Assembly: GCF_963259705.1 (NCBI RefSeq)
Contig: NC_081844.1
Span: forward strand, 42,039,341 to 42,103,340
DNA length: 64,000 nucleotides
Origin: Myotis daubentonii
Taxonomy: Eukaryota; Chordata; Mammalia; Chiroptera; Vespertilionidae
Direction: 5' to 3'
In this document: positions 33,474-44,365 of the stretch, piece by piece
Numbering within the stretch: position 1 is the first letter of the stretch
Layout of the letters: each line of letters begins with the position of its first letter
The notes under the pieces: generated by a model
Databases searched by the model: none
The model's input: only the letters and a program-made list of their open reading frames with translations
Told to the model about the DNA's origin: nothing
Position numbers and translations under genes: made by a program

Positions 33474-33649
33474 CTAGAGGCCCGGTGCACGGATTTGTGC
33501 ACTGGTGGGGTCCCTGGGCCTGGCCTGCAGGGATAAGGCCAACTGGCTCTATGACATCCCCCGAGGGGACCTGGATTGCAAGAGGGCACAGGCCAGGCGG
33601 AGGGACCTCACCCGTGCACGAATTTGTGCACTGGGCCTCTCGTATAGGA
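33474..33649 (-). mobile_element. Short HeliBat-type Helitron with palindromes at both ends
   Basis: On the minus strand the 5' end is TCCTATACGAGAGGCCCAGTG and the 3' end is a GTGCAC...GTGCAC palindrome followed by CGGGCCTCTAG, at 33474. The 5' region also contains an inverted copy of the terminator palindrome (33614-33632). Insertion is between A and T, as for Helitrons. Confidence 0.75.
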
Positions 33650-33737
33650 TAAGATTTATTCCCGAACCTCTATGTGGTCCCACCACACTCACTCCCAGTC
33701 TTCTTGCATAGGATAAAACAGATTTAAGTATTTTCTT

Positions 33738-33957
33738 TTTTTATATATATATTTTATTGATTTTTTACAGAGAGGAAGGGAGAGAGATAGAGAGCTAGAA
33801 ACATCGATGAGAGAGAAACATCGATCAGCTGCCTCCTGCACACCCCCCACTGGGGGATGTGCCCGCAACCCAGGCACATGCCCTCGACCGGAATCGAACC
33901 TGGGACCCTTCAGTCCGCAGGCCGACGCTCCATCCACTGAGCCAAACCGGTTTCGGC
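33738..33957 (-). mobile_element. VES-type SINE
   Basis: Near-consensus copy on the minus strand, head GCCGAAACCGGTTTGGCTCAG. Flanked by a perfect 12-bp duplication AAGTATTTTCTT at 33726-33737 and 33958-33969. The minus open frame across it is non-coding SINE sequence. Confidence 0.93.
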
Positions 33958-33969
33958 AAGTATTTTCTT

Positions 33970-34912
33970 ATTATAGCTAGCTAAAAGTCCTCCTTCCCTC
34001 ATTCTCCTCCTACACTTCTCAGATGGCAAGATGAGGTGAACCCATAGGAAATTGCCAAGAAGAAGAGGCTTGGAGGTCTGGACATAATCTTTGAGGCTTC
34101 AGAGTAGAGCCAACAAGCCCCACTGAGGACATAATCTTGTTCAGCTATTTGGGGCCTACCTGTTCCTAGAAATGAGCCCCAAGAAGGGCTTTTTTCCTCT
34201 AAGACTGGTGAGTCCACAAGCAAAGATGTCAGCATACAATCAGAATTTCAAATGTCAATCAAATTTTCAGATGGTTTCTCCATCAAGAATTGGTGGGGGT
34301 TTTTTCATTCATCAAATAATGCCATAGATGATGTACTATGCATTGTACCTATCCTACTGGGATTTGTACCAAAGAGCAATGGGAGACAAGGTAGCAGTAG
34401 AGTAAAATGACCACATTTGCACATCCTGGCTACCTACAGAAGAACAGGGTGGATGAGGGCCAGACTTGACTCAGGAAGATTTGTTAGGATATTTCATATT
34501 CCTGTTAATACAGGTGGTAATTAGATTTCTGGTGGAAGTAAAGATGGAGAGAAGTGTTGGATTAAGAGATATTTAGGAGCTAAAATTGATAGTATTTAAC
34601 TATGGGGTTAGAAATAGCAACCAAAGTAAATAATGGCATCATATCCTGGCTTTTCATTCATTATACAAATAATTTTTAAATATTTACTACCTGCTGGGCA
34701 TGTGTTGCAGATACAACACATACAAAAACAAACAAACAAAAAAAGCAATCCTGCCATTATGGAGTATGCAACAGTATGCTTTCCTGAACCTGGCAGTATT
34801 TAAAGAATTAAGTTCAGTTCAACCAAAGGATACAATTGAATGTGTTCCAATTTCAGAATGTCAAGACTGTGGGTACAAAGTTAGATGCCTATAGATTGCA
34901 CACTCAGAAGCT
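33970..34912. other. No confident feature
   Basis: Unassigned; 34600-34760 has a loose resemblance to the old dispersed repeats at 978 and 15363 (ATACAACACATACAAAAAC, CAATCCTGCCATTATGGAG). Confidence 0.4.
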
Positions 34913-35172
34913 AAATGGATGCAAAAGCACATGGGCCTCCATGAAATCCAGGACAGATGTCAACTTTTGTAGTGCTGGATGAGTATAAATCATCACATTT
35001 GAATGGTAAAGAAAAATAAAAAAACATTACCATGTTCTTATCCAGTAAAATATTTCTATGCTGAGAGAGTATCACTAATATGCAACCCCCATTCAGAGAC
35101 TGATGAACCAAATGTTTGGAGATGTTAGATGTTAATTACTAATTTAATCATCATAACTGCATTTGGAAAGCA
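34913..35172 (+). repeat. Unclassified ~250-bp repeat, copy A
   Basis: Shares collinear blocks with 36392-36650: AGGCACATG-like start, CCAGGACAGATGTCA, TTGAATGGTAAA, ACCATGTTCTTATC, TTTCTATGCTGAGAGAGTAT, CATTCAGAGACTGATGAACC and TTTAATCATCATAACT. No known family recognised. Confidence 0.7.
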
Positions 35173-35231
35173 TTTGAAGATGATTTTCAATGTCTTTGAG
35201 GTATAAGAGGTTTTCATTGTTGTTGTTGTTA

Positions 35232-35297
35232 ATCCTCATCCAAGGATATTTTTCCATTGATTTTTAGAGAGAGTGGAAGGGAGGGAGAGGTAGAGGG

Positions 35298-35359
<62 letters not shown>

Positions 35360-35521
35360 TTGATGTGAGAGACACATGGATTGGGTGCTTCCTGCACATC
35401 CCCCAACAGGGGCCAAGGATCAAACCTGCAACCCAGGTATGTGCCCTTGATCAGGAATTGAACCCATGACCCTTCAGCGCATGGGCTGATGCTCTAACCA
35501 CTGAATACACCAGCCAGGGCT
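35232..35521 (-). mobile_element. VES-type SINE with expanded GA microsatellite
   Basis: Minus-strand SINE, head AGCCCTGGCTGGTGTATTCAG. The CT-rich part of the SINE body has expanded into a GA run at about 35304-35355. The open frames on both strands here derive from the GA repeat. Confidence 0.85.
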
Positions 35522-35854
35522 AGTGGTATCTTTTCTTTACCCTCTAGGTCATTATAGACATTTCAAAAAGAGATTAGAAGTGGATGTATCCAGTTTTGCT
35601 GGACAAATACCAGTTAAAAACTCGGCAAAGGATTTGAATAGACATTTCACTAAAATAGATACACTAATGGCTAATAAGCATATGAAATGATGCTCAACAT
35701 CATTAGTCATTAGGGAAAGTCAACTTAAAACCACAAACCAGCATATCACATCCACTATAATGGCTACAATAAAAAATACAAGAATAACTGCTAAGAATAT
35801 AGAGAAATTGAACCCTCACACATTTCTAGTAGAAATATAAAATGGTACAGCGAC

Positions 35855-36230
35855 TGTTAGGATTGAATTGTGGCCCCTCAAAATTCATATTCTGAAACCC
35901 TAACACCCAGTACCTCAGAATGTAACTCTATTTGAAGGCTTTTAGAAGATGAGTAAGTTAAAAGGACCTATGAGTGTGGGCTCTAATCCAGCATGACTGG
36001 TGTCCTTGTAAGAAAAGAACATTTGGACATACAAAAGGATACCAAGGGCATGCACACGTAGACAAAAAAGCCATGTGAGGACAGAGCAAGAAGGCAGCCA
36101 TCTGTAAGCTAGGAGAGAGGTCTTAGAGGACACCAACCCTGCCAGCCTCCACAGCTGAGAGAAATAATTTTCTGTTGTTTAAGCTAAACAGTCTATGATA
36201 TTACTTATGCCATGCTAGCAAACTAATAGA
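35855..36230 (+). mobile_element. MLT1-like MaLR solo LTR within the L1
   Basis: Begins TGTTAGGATTGAATTGTGGC and ends near CTAGCAAACTAATAG, with GGTGTCCTTGTAAGAAAAG and CACAGCTGAGAGAAATAA inside, the layout of ERVL-MaLR LTRs. Flanks GCGAC (35850-35854) and GCCAC (36231-36235) fit a 5-bp duplication with one change. Confidence 0.7.
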
Positions 36231-36391
36231 GCCACTCTGGGAAACAATTTACTAGAAGAAGCTACTCAAAATGATAAGCATAAATTTACTAACCCAGGAA
36301 TTCTTCCTAGGTATATACTCAAGAGAATTGAAAACATATACTCACAAAAAGACTTGCACACATACCTTCTTAGCAAAGTTATTCATGATAA

Positions 36392-36650
36392 ACGGATGCA
36401 GAGGCACATGAGCCTCCATGTTCCCAAAGTCTGCCTAGAAATTCCGGACAGATGTCAGCTTTTTCTAGTGCTGGAAATCATCATGTTTGAATGGTAAAAA
36501 AAAAAAAAAATTACCATGTTCTTATCTAGTAAAACATTTCTATGCTGAGAGAGTATCACCAAGAGACAGCTACCATTCAGAGACTGATGAACCAAAGGTT
36601 TGGAGATAATTAGGAGATATTGATTAATTTAATCATCATAACTATAATTG
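36392..36650 (+). repeat. Unclassified ~250-bp repeat, copy B, within the L1
   Basis: Diverged counterpart of 34913-35172, interrupting L1 ORF2. An A-run of 15 (near 36497) replaces the mixed A/T stretch of copy A. Because it lies inside an L1, it arrived as an insertion or by gene conversion, not by simple local duplication. Confidence 0.65.
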
Positions 36651-37049
36651 GAAATAACCTAAATGTAAATCAACAAATGAATGGACAAATATGGAATATT
36701 ATTTGGAGATAAATAAGAATTATTTATACAAGCTAAGACACATATGGAATTAAAAAAAAATACTCAGTAAAAGAAGCCAGACACAGAGACCATTTTCTGA
36801 CTCAATTAATATGAAATGTCCAGAAAAGGCAAATCTATAGAAACAAAAAGTAGATTAGTGGTTGCCTGGTATGAAGGGGAAAGGCAAATACAATGAACAG
36901 TAAATGGGCACAAGAGATGTTATTGGGAAGATGTAAGTACTAGTTTTATATAACCAATTAATGGTGATTGAACAACTTGGTCAATTTACTAAAAATATCA
37001 TTGAATTGTATATTTTAATGGGTGGTGTCTTTTTTGTCACCAATCCTCC

Positions 37050-37437
37050 TCCTATCTAATAAAAGAGAAACATGGTAATTGGCGTACGACCACTACCCTT
37101 CCCATTGGCTAATCAGGGCGATATGCAAATTAACTGCCAGCCAAGATGGCGGCCGGCAGCCAGGCAGCTTGAAACTAACATGAGGCTTGCTTGCTTCAGT
37201 GACGGAGGACTCCAACGTTCCCCGCCTGCCGCTGCAGGCCTCTGGGCTGGCAGTTTGAAACATAGTTACAAAAATAGAAGCTAAACAAAACCCCAGAAAC
37301 CAGCTTTCAGCTAGCCGGGATTTCAGACCTGGAGTTGATACAGAGTTTCAATTGTAGAACCTAAACAAACCAGATACCTGCTTTCAGGAGCGGAGGCCTA
37401 AGAGCTGGAGCCTCAGAGCTAAAGCTGGCTCAGAATA

Positions 37438-37468
<31 letters not shown>

Positions 37469-37697
37469 GGAGCAGTTGGGAGCTTCAGTCCCAGCCTGAA
37501 AACAGCCCTCAGCCCCTCACCCAGACTGGCCAGGCACCCCAGTGGGGAACCCCACCCTGAAGGGTGTGTGACCAGCTGCAAACAGCCATCATCCCCTCAT
37601 CCAGGCTGGCCAGGAACCCCAGTGGGGACCCCCACCCTGATCCGGGACACCCTTCAGGGCAAACCAGCCAGCCCCCACCCATGCACCAGGCCTCTAT
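37050..37697 (+). mobile_element. HeliBat-type Helitron, upstream unit of a fused pair
   Basis: The 5' end TCCTATCTAATAAAAGAGAA begins at 37050. ATTGGCTAAT (37104), ATGCAAAT (37123) and AAGATGGCGG (37143) follow within 50 bp. A segment shared with the Helitron at 10373-11132 (GAGTTTCAATTGTAG ... CAGATACCTGCTTTCAGG) may be captured host sequence. A 28-base A-run follows, then GC-rich tandem units. It ends ATGCACCAGGCCTCTATT with no complete terminator palindrome and runs straight into the next Helitron. Confidence 0.82.
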
Positions 37698-38571
37698 TCT
37701 ATATAGTAAAAGGGTAATATGCCTCCCAGCACCGGGATCAGCATGACAGGGGGCAGCACCCAAACCCCCTGATCGCCCTGTGGCTCTGTGACAGGGGGCA
37801 GGGCCACAACCTCCCTATCGGCCCTGCTCTGTTCCTGACAGGGGAAGGTGCCCCAACCCCCTGATTGGCCCTGCTCTGTGCCTGATAGGGGGGAGCTCCC
37901 CAACCTCCTGATCGCCCTGTGGCTCTGTGTGTGACAGGGTGCGGTGCCCCAAACCCCCCACCCCACGGGCCCTGCTCTGTGTGTGACGGGGTAGAGCCAT
38001 AACCTCCCCATCGGCCCTGCCCTGAGTGTGACAGTGGCGGCGCCCCAACCCCCTGATTGGCCCTGCTCTGTGGGTGATAGAGGGCGGCGCCCTAACCCCC
38101 TGATCTGCCCTGCTCTGTGCATGACAGGGGGGAGCTCCCCAACCCCCTGATGGGCCTTGCTCTGTGCGTGACAGGGGGCAGCGCCCCAACCCCCTGATTG
38201 TCCCTGCTCTGTGCGTGACAGGGGGAGGCGCCGCAACCTCCCCATTGACCCTGCCTTGAGTGTGACAGGAGGAGGTGCCCCAACCCCCCAATCGGCCCTA
38301 CCCTGAGCGTGACTGAGGGTGGCATCGCAACCTCCCAATCCGCCCTGCTCTGTGCATGGCAGGGGGCGGCAGCCCAACTCCCCAATTGGCCCTGCTCTGA
38401 GCCCGACCAGGGGCTGCACCTAGGGATTAGGCCTCCCCTCTGCCACCCAGGAGCAGGCCTAAGCCAGCAGGTCGTTATCTCCCGAGGGGAGACTGCAAGA
38501 GGGCACAGGCCAGGCTGAGGGACCCCCCTTTACCCCCTGAGTGCACAAATTTTTGTGCACCGGGCCTCTAG
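37698..38571 (+). mobile_element. HeliBat-type Helitron, downstream unit of a fused pair, with minisatellite
   Basis: Begins TCTATATAGTAAAAGGGTAA and ends with the palindrome GTGCACAAATTTTTGTGCAC (38541-38560), then CGGGCCTCTAG at 38571 before T. Most of it (about 37735-38410) is a tandem array of roughly 60-bp units (CCCTGCTCTGTGCGTGACAG-type). The 241-codon minus-strand open frame at 37694-38419 is a product of that array. Confidence 0.85.
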
Positions 38572-39466
38572 TAAAACTATAAAACATTACAACTCAATAA
38601 AGTTATTTTAAAAGTTATAAAGTTTTACCTCAATAGTTAAGTACCTTAACAAAGTTATTCTTCCTTAGATAATATTTTTTCAAAATGAAAAAAAGAGTCA
38701 AACAGGGGACAATATAATTACCACCCCTGTGAGAATTTCAAATCAGAAGAACAATTAGTAACTTAGTGGGGAATGAGTTGAGGAAAATTGATAGTTTGAA
38801 GGCTAAACAAGAGCATTAAAAACAAAGTCTAAAAATAAGTGAAAGATTCAGTTTGTGACACTAAGCCTCTTTCTTCTATGTAACTCCCAAAGAATCAAAA
38901 CTTCAGAGACAGACTGAGTGTTACTTGGCTAGAACTGAACATACCTCTCCTAATCTCTTTTTGAAATATCTACAATGACAAAAAGAAGCATAAAAATCTC
39001 TATCGTATAAGCTAGCATTTGCAGTCTAACTACTGCAAATGTGGGAGAAACTTGAAAAGACTAATAAAACAGTACATGGCCTGGATATCTGTCATCTGCT
39101 CTCTCTTATATTGTCTTACATCCAGCATTCTATGGCCAAGTTCCTAATTTTCTCCCAACATCTCTTTATTCTGAAATACATAGAATTTTTAGCTGGTCAT
39201 GTCAAATAAAGTCAGTATTTCCCAACATCCTTTGCAGCTAGATATAAATTTTTAGCTGGCAAAACGTAAGTGCATGTGCCCTGGGCAGCTTCTGAGAGCC
39301 TTCCATAAGAGAAATGTGCATATTCTTTCCTTTATTCTTCTTTACTGTCTCTGATCTTCTCCTTGAAATTCAAATACCACCATCGTGGACCATGAGGAAA
39401 GCATGCTAGAAATAGTAGAATAATAAGCTAGGAGTATGGCATGATGGAGCAGCCCTGTTCACATAC
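38572..39466. other. No confident feature
   Basis: Unassigned. 39180-39470 has the look of an old repeat (GGCAGCTTCTGAGAGCC, CACCATCGTGGACCATGAGG) that continues beyond the SPIN insertion, but I cannot name it. Confidence 0.4.
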
Positions 39467-39474
39467 CTCTAGAC

Positions 39475-39785
39475 CAGCGGTTCTCAACCTGTGGGTCGCG
39501 ACCCCTTTGGGGGTCGAATGACCCTTTCACAGGGATCACCTAAGACCATCGGAAAACACATATATAATTACATATTGTTTTTGTGATTAATCACTATGCT
39601 TTAATTATTTTCAATTTGTAACAATGAAAATACATCCTGCATATCAGATATTTACATTACGATTCATAACAGCAGCAAAATTACAGTTATGAAGTAGCAA
39701 CGAAAATAATTTTATGGTTGGGGGTCACCACAACATGAGGAAGTGTATTAAAGGGTCGCAGCATTAGGAAGGTTGAGAACCACTG
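39475..39785 (+). mobile_element. SPIN-type hAT transposon, non-autonomous
   Basis: Ends CAGCGGTTCTCAACCTGTGG and GGTTGAGAACCACTG. Perfect 8-bp duplication CTCTAGAC at 39467-39474 and 39786-39793. It is the same 311-bp length as the copy at 30600, with few differences, so both derive from one recent burst. Confidence 0.93.
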
Positions 39786-39793
39786 CTCTAGAC

Positions 39794-42700
39794 AATTACA
39801 TGAGAGGAAGAATTTTCATTTGGTTCAACAAAACAAAGCACACTTCTTTATGCTCTGTAACTAAACTCATTCTGCTGGAGTGTGGGCTCTAGGAGGGTGA
39901 CTTGGAGAGGCCCCTGGGTCTTGCCAGTTAAATATAAATCTCAGTCTTCTTAGGAGAGATTCAGTCTCTTTAGGAGAGATGCTCAATCTTTCAGAGATCT
40001 TTCCTCATTCTTCATTTTACCAAGATGGCATCTTCTTCCCCCCAAAGCAACAATTATCTTCGTTGTAGTGGTAATGGGGCCTCTGTTCTATTTGCTGCCT
40101 TCTAGGTCCTGGCTACCTCTGTCCTTTGGGTCACTGTATCCATAATGGTAGTCTCCACCACCACCGCATCCAAACTGGTGGTCTCTCCCAATCTCCAGGT
40201 ATCCATCTCCCAACACTACTCGTTGTGCAAATAATGCCTTTGCACCTCTGTGTTCTTCTGCTCCTGACCCCAGGCCTTGCCAGTCCACCAGGACTCAGAC
40301 CACTTCTGCCCGCTGTGAGGCATCCTAGACTTCCTTCTCATTCTCCATAGGTTGTAGGAAATCAAAAACAGTCATTTATCTATATACATCCTCCATCCTG
40401 AGATACTGTTTGATATGGTGACACACAATCAAAGGTGGAATAGGCACGCAGAGTACCATGCCACATGTCCTTGGTTTCTCCCTCAACATATCAGGAGTTT
40501 TACTGACCAAAATATAACCAGGTGTTTCCAAAACACACCTCATGCCCACCGAGGTTATAGCAAACTCCTCTGACCCCCGTCCTCCTTCTGTTTTTCCCAT
40601 AGTATCTTTTCAGAGGGCTTATTGGACCTCTTGCAGTCACTTTCTCATGTGCAGAGTGTAAACTCCAGCTCTTTAGTCTGATTTCAGCACCATGGTCCTT
40701 GATATATTAAGGACAATTTGTAAGTGAGATACAATTTTTCTCTTTACAAATTATAGCTCTCAAGACTTCTATCTCCCCAAATCAGCACTGAGATTCAGAG
40801 TTCATGGATAGCTCTCTGAACCTCTGTTCCAGGTGGTTCCATCCTCTACATCCCAAGGAGGTCACAGAGGCTTCTGAATGGTTTAATAATTTCATAGTAT
40901 TAGACTCATCTGCAGTTGAATCATATGCCAACCTAAGTGTGAATAAAGGAAAGAGAATGAAATACTGGGAAACTCCAATCTGAGCTGTAGACAACTCCGC
41001 TCAAAAGCTACCTGACTTGTGCTCAGAATCTTGGGCCCATCTTTAATTCATTTGCTCTTTCACTTGGTATTTGTAATCATGGATGTTTCATCACAGGATC
41101 TAAACTTGGTACTAAATAAAGAAAAAAAGTCCTCTGACAGCTGTGGAAGGAGCCTAATTAGGAGCCTCTTTAGTTTACTTTAAAATGCATAATTGATGGA
41201 GAAACATGTGAAGCAAATAGCACCCCCCTCAATATCCTCACGATATTTTCAAAGTTGCTGATTGTCACATTGGTTTCATATCATTTAGAAGATGTCGTTT
41301 TCTGGCTCCTTTTTATCTTAATCCAGGGCCATGTTTCAGTTTAATAATTCATTAGCAGCTCTTTGGAATTTACTGCCTGCTGAGTTTACTGAAGACTGAT
41401 TAGCAATTTTATCATTTTTAAGTTTTCCGTATATATTTTCTTAAGTGTCATCTCCTGCTGATTCTAATACTTTCTTGCTTGAAATTATTTTTTCCCCATT
41501 TTTCTGCTTTGCCACTGTGAAACTGTCAATCATTTCTATCCCCCAGAATACGCATCACTGAAGTCTGAGATCCTGTTGGTCATTCCTAATCATATAGTAC
41601 TTGTCTCAATGGCATATTCATATTTCAGCAAAGCCTCATTCTGTCTTTTGTCAATAATAATAAATCTAAATCAGGTGTGCATTCAGTTACATAAGGCATA
41701 ATTGGGCAAACCGTGAGCATGGGAATAAGACCCACCTGGAATCTGAAGTTTGTCTCTATCATTTTTGACTGACTGTAAATTGTTGTGTTATGTTTTATTT
41801 TTTTTACCTAACTTGACTAAATTTCAATTTTTTCATGTGAAAACTTGTAATAGTAACTACTTCTTCGTGTTGCTGTGGGAAATAGATGATAACATATATA
41901 AAAATATGCAATATCATACCTGAAAGATAATAGATGTTTTGTTAAAATTTTATTTCACTTATTTTCTTCCTTTTTCTACTCATTCTATTTTAGTTTAAGT
42001 TAACATTAACAAACTATTGACTGGTTTCATTATAATAGGCAAGGCATTATCTGAGATACTGAAACAGTTCTTAAATCCTAGGGATTCACAATTTTGTTGT
42101 ACCATGTCAATTTATGTTTCATTAACTTGAGATTTTTTTTAAAATTGTTGCATAAGAATGTTAAAAAAAATTGTTGCATAAGGCTAATTCTGATTGTTCC
42201 TTAAGCTCTCGCCAGCTTGCTTACTAGCCCACTAAGGTAAAAAAGGCAAAGAGAATGGGCAGAAATGACACATGTAAATCATAACTCCTTGCAAAGGCGC
42301 AGATGAATCATGTGTTTTAATTGGAAGATCATGAATAAAAACACTGTTCTGCAAACCCAGACTAACCCCACCACAATTCCACATTTGCATTTAAGTGCTC
42401 TAATCTGATGGGGTTTTGCACTATAGCTAGTCAGAAAACCGAGAATTTTGATCAGAAGATATCAATATTAGCTGTTTCTACACATCTCTGGTTGGTACAG
42501 TCCGCATAGCTCGGTTTTGTTCTAATACTGGTGTGCCAGGTTTAAATTTTGAAAATCATCCTCTATGAGTTTCTAATAAAAGCACTGTATGTTTGTTCAT
42601 TTTTGAAAAGTTAGAAAATTCAGAGGAGAATAAAGCTAAATTGATTAATTAATTAATTGGTATTTTGATCTGTGTGGTGAATTTAGATATATTAGTGATC

Positions 42701-43272
42701 AGGGTGGGAGTGATAGCAATTTTCACATAATAGCCACACCTCCTCCAACTGTCAGCCATCCTCAAAGAGTACATTGCTCCTGAGGGAGAGTCCAGTGAGA
42801 GCAAAGCTAGGAGATCAATGGTTAGGAATAGTAAAGTGGGAGGATTGCAGAGCCCTACAGCCAATAAACTCATGACAAGACAGCCCAACTCAGGAGTGAG
42901 ATGTCTGTCTCAGAGACACTTGTCAATATGTCTATTCGAATGGAAAAATTAAATCAGAATTTTTCTGACAGTTATTATATCTGATGTGGCAGATTTTTTT
43001 TGACAATGAAACAGCTTTAGAATATAGACTATACAGTAAATATTTTCTGTAAACAAAATGACCTAAATCTACAATTCCAATGATTTAAAAAAAAAAAATT
43101 AAAACACAATAAAGCATACGTATTTTGAATGAAATTTCTTTTGGCAAAATGCATTTAGAAAACAATTTTTGTCAGTCTCTTTTGGAGACATCAAGTTAAA
43201 TCTTGTGTCTCTAAAAAAATTGAATAAAACCTATAATTTATACAATTATTTATTTCACTGCTTAGAATAAAT
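39794..43272. other. No confident feature, 3.5 kb
   Basis: No gene or named repeat. Open frames at 40088, 40126, 40376, 40782 and 42649 (66-79 codons) lack domains I recognise. A short ATTA repeat lies at about 42645. 40010-40350 is more GC-rich than its surroundings and could be old repeat sequence. Confidence 0.45.
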
Positions 43273-43273
43273 C

Positions 43274-43499
43274 TGCCTTGCCTGGTCAGTGAAGCTCAGC
43301 GGTTGAGCATTGGCCTATGAACCAGGAGGTCACAGTTCAATAACAGGTCAAGGGCACATGCACAGGTTGCAGTTGTGGGCTCGTTCCCCAGTGCAGGGGC
43401 CTGCAGGAGGCAGCCAATCAATGATTCTCATCATTGATGTTTATCTATCTCCCTCTCCTTTCCTCCCTAAAATTAATAAAAATATATTTTTAAAAAATA
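43274..43499 (+). mobile_element. VES-type SINE, older subfamily
   Basis: Head GCCTGGTCAGTGAAGCTCAG, CCTATGAACCAGGAGGTCAC, GTTGTGGGCTC, CATCATTGATGTTTATC and a TAATAAAAATATATT tail. Confidence 0.85.
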
Positions 43500-43971
43500 C
43501 TTTGCAAAATATTAAAATTATTATCACTTTAGACATGCAAATGAGTAAGTGTAAGTAGATGAGGCCACAACAGAGAGAAAACACAGCAATTTGTGCCACC
43601 TATTTCTAAATTTCTGAGGAAGGATCTCGACTGACCCTATAGAACTATAAGAGGAGTTGGTCAATAAGACAATTATGCAACCATAGACCAAAATCCAGCA
43701 TAAGGATTGAGGTTTAAACAGTTCACTGTCCTAACCTTTTGCCACAAGACATAAATCCAAAATTTGTGTGATTTCACACACACACACAAGTATTTATTGC
43801 TGGGGTTCTCTTCCATCCAAAGACTCTAGGATTCGGGTTTCTTCCATCTTCAGCAATCACCATCTTAGCACAAGGCCTTCAGATCACCACCATCAGGGAA
43901 GGGGATTTAAAAAAAAGTAACATGAAGCTTTTAGGAAACAAGATTGAAAGTGTCTAAAATTACTTCAATCA
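43500..43971. other. No recognisable feature
   Basis: Unassigned; one short CA run near 43778. Confidence 0.45.
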
Positions 43972-44030
43972 GTCGTGTCTCTGCCTTTTGGCTATGATCA
44001 TGTGTAATATCTGTTCTTATCAGTTTAAAA
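43972..44030 (+). pseudogene. RNU2: U2 snRNA 5'-end fragment
   Basis: Matches the first ~58 nt of the spliceosomal U2 RNA: CTGCCTTTTGGCTATGATCA and ATATCTGTTCTTATCAGTTT, containing the branch-point recognition region with several substitutions. The rest of U2 (Sm site, stem-loops III-IV) is absent and there is no U2 promoter context, so it is a truncated retro-pseudogene. Confidence 0.82.
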
Positions 44031-44135
44031 TTTCCTCAATCAAAATATCAAGGCTAGAACCCAGCTACACAGCTTTAATCCCTTTGCAAGGAAGACTGAG
44101 AAAAGTGCTCTATGTCCTCAGAAACAGGAAAATAA

Positions 44136-44354
44136 TTTTTTTATACATTTTTTTATTGATTTTTTACAGAGAGGAAGGGAGAGAGATAGAGAGTTAGAAA
44201 CATCGATGAGAGAGAAACATCGATCAGCTGCCTCCTGCACATCCCCCACTGGGGATATGCCCGCAACCCAGGCACATGCCCCTGACCGGAATCGAACCCG
44301 GGACCCTTCTGTCCACAGGCCGACGCTCTATCCACTGAGCCAAACCGGTTTCGG
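44136..44354 (-). mobile_element. VES-type SINE
   Basis: Near-consensus minus-strand copy, head GCCGAAACCGGTTTGGCTCAG. Flanked by an 11-bp duplication CAGGAAAATAA at 44125-44135 and 44355-44365. Confidence 0.93.
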
Positions 44355-44365
44355 CAGGAAAATAA

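Larger units (their letters stand above)
35555..37030 (+). mobile_element. Old LINE-1 ORF2/3' end with two nested insertions
   Basis: L1 ORF2 order is kept across interruptions: 35600-35854 (GATGCTCAACATCATTAG, ACAATAAAAAATACAAG), 36231-36391 (CCACTCTGGGAAACAATTT, TTCCTAGGTATATACTC) and 36651-37030 (ACCTAAATGTAAATCAAC, CCAGACACAGAGACC). Nested elements are a MaLR LTR and the unclassified repeat copy B. All frames are broken. Confidence 0.8.

Noticed and set aside
37694..38419. Long minus-strand open frame of 241 codons, plus overlapping frames of 158 and 97 codons
   Set aside because: All frames are built from the ~60-bp GC-rich minisatellite of a Helitron; stop codons are rare because of composition, and the peptide is a low-complexity repeat.
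43972..44030. Functional U2 snRNA gene
   Set aside because: Only the first ~58 nt are present, with substitutions, and no Sm site or snRNA promoter elements are visible.
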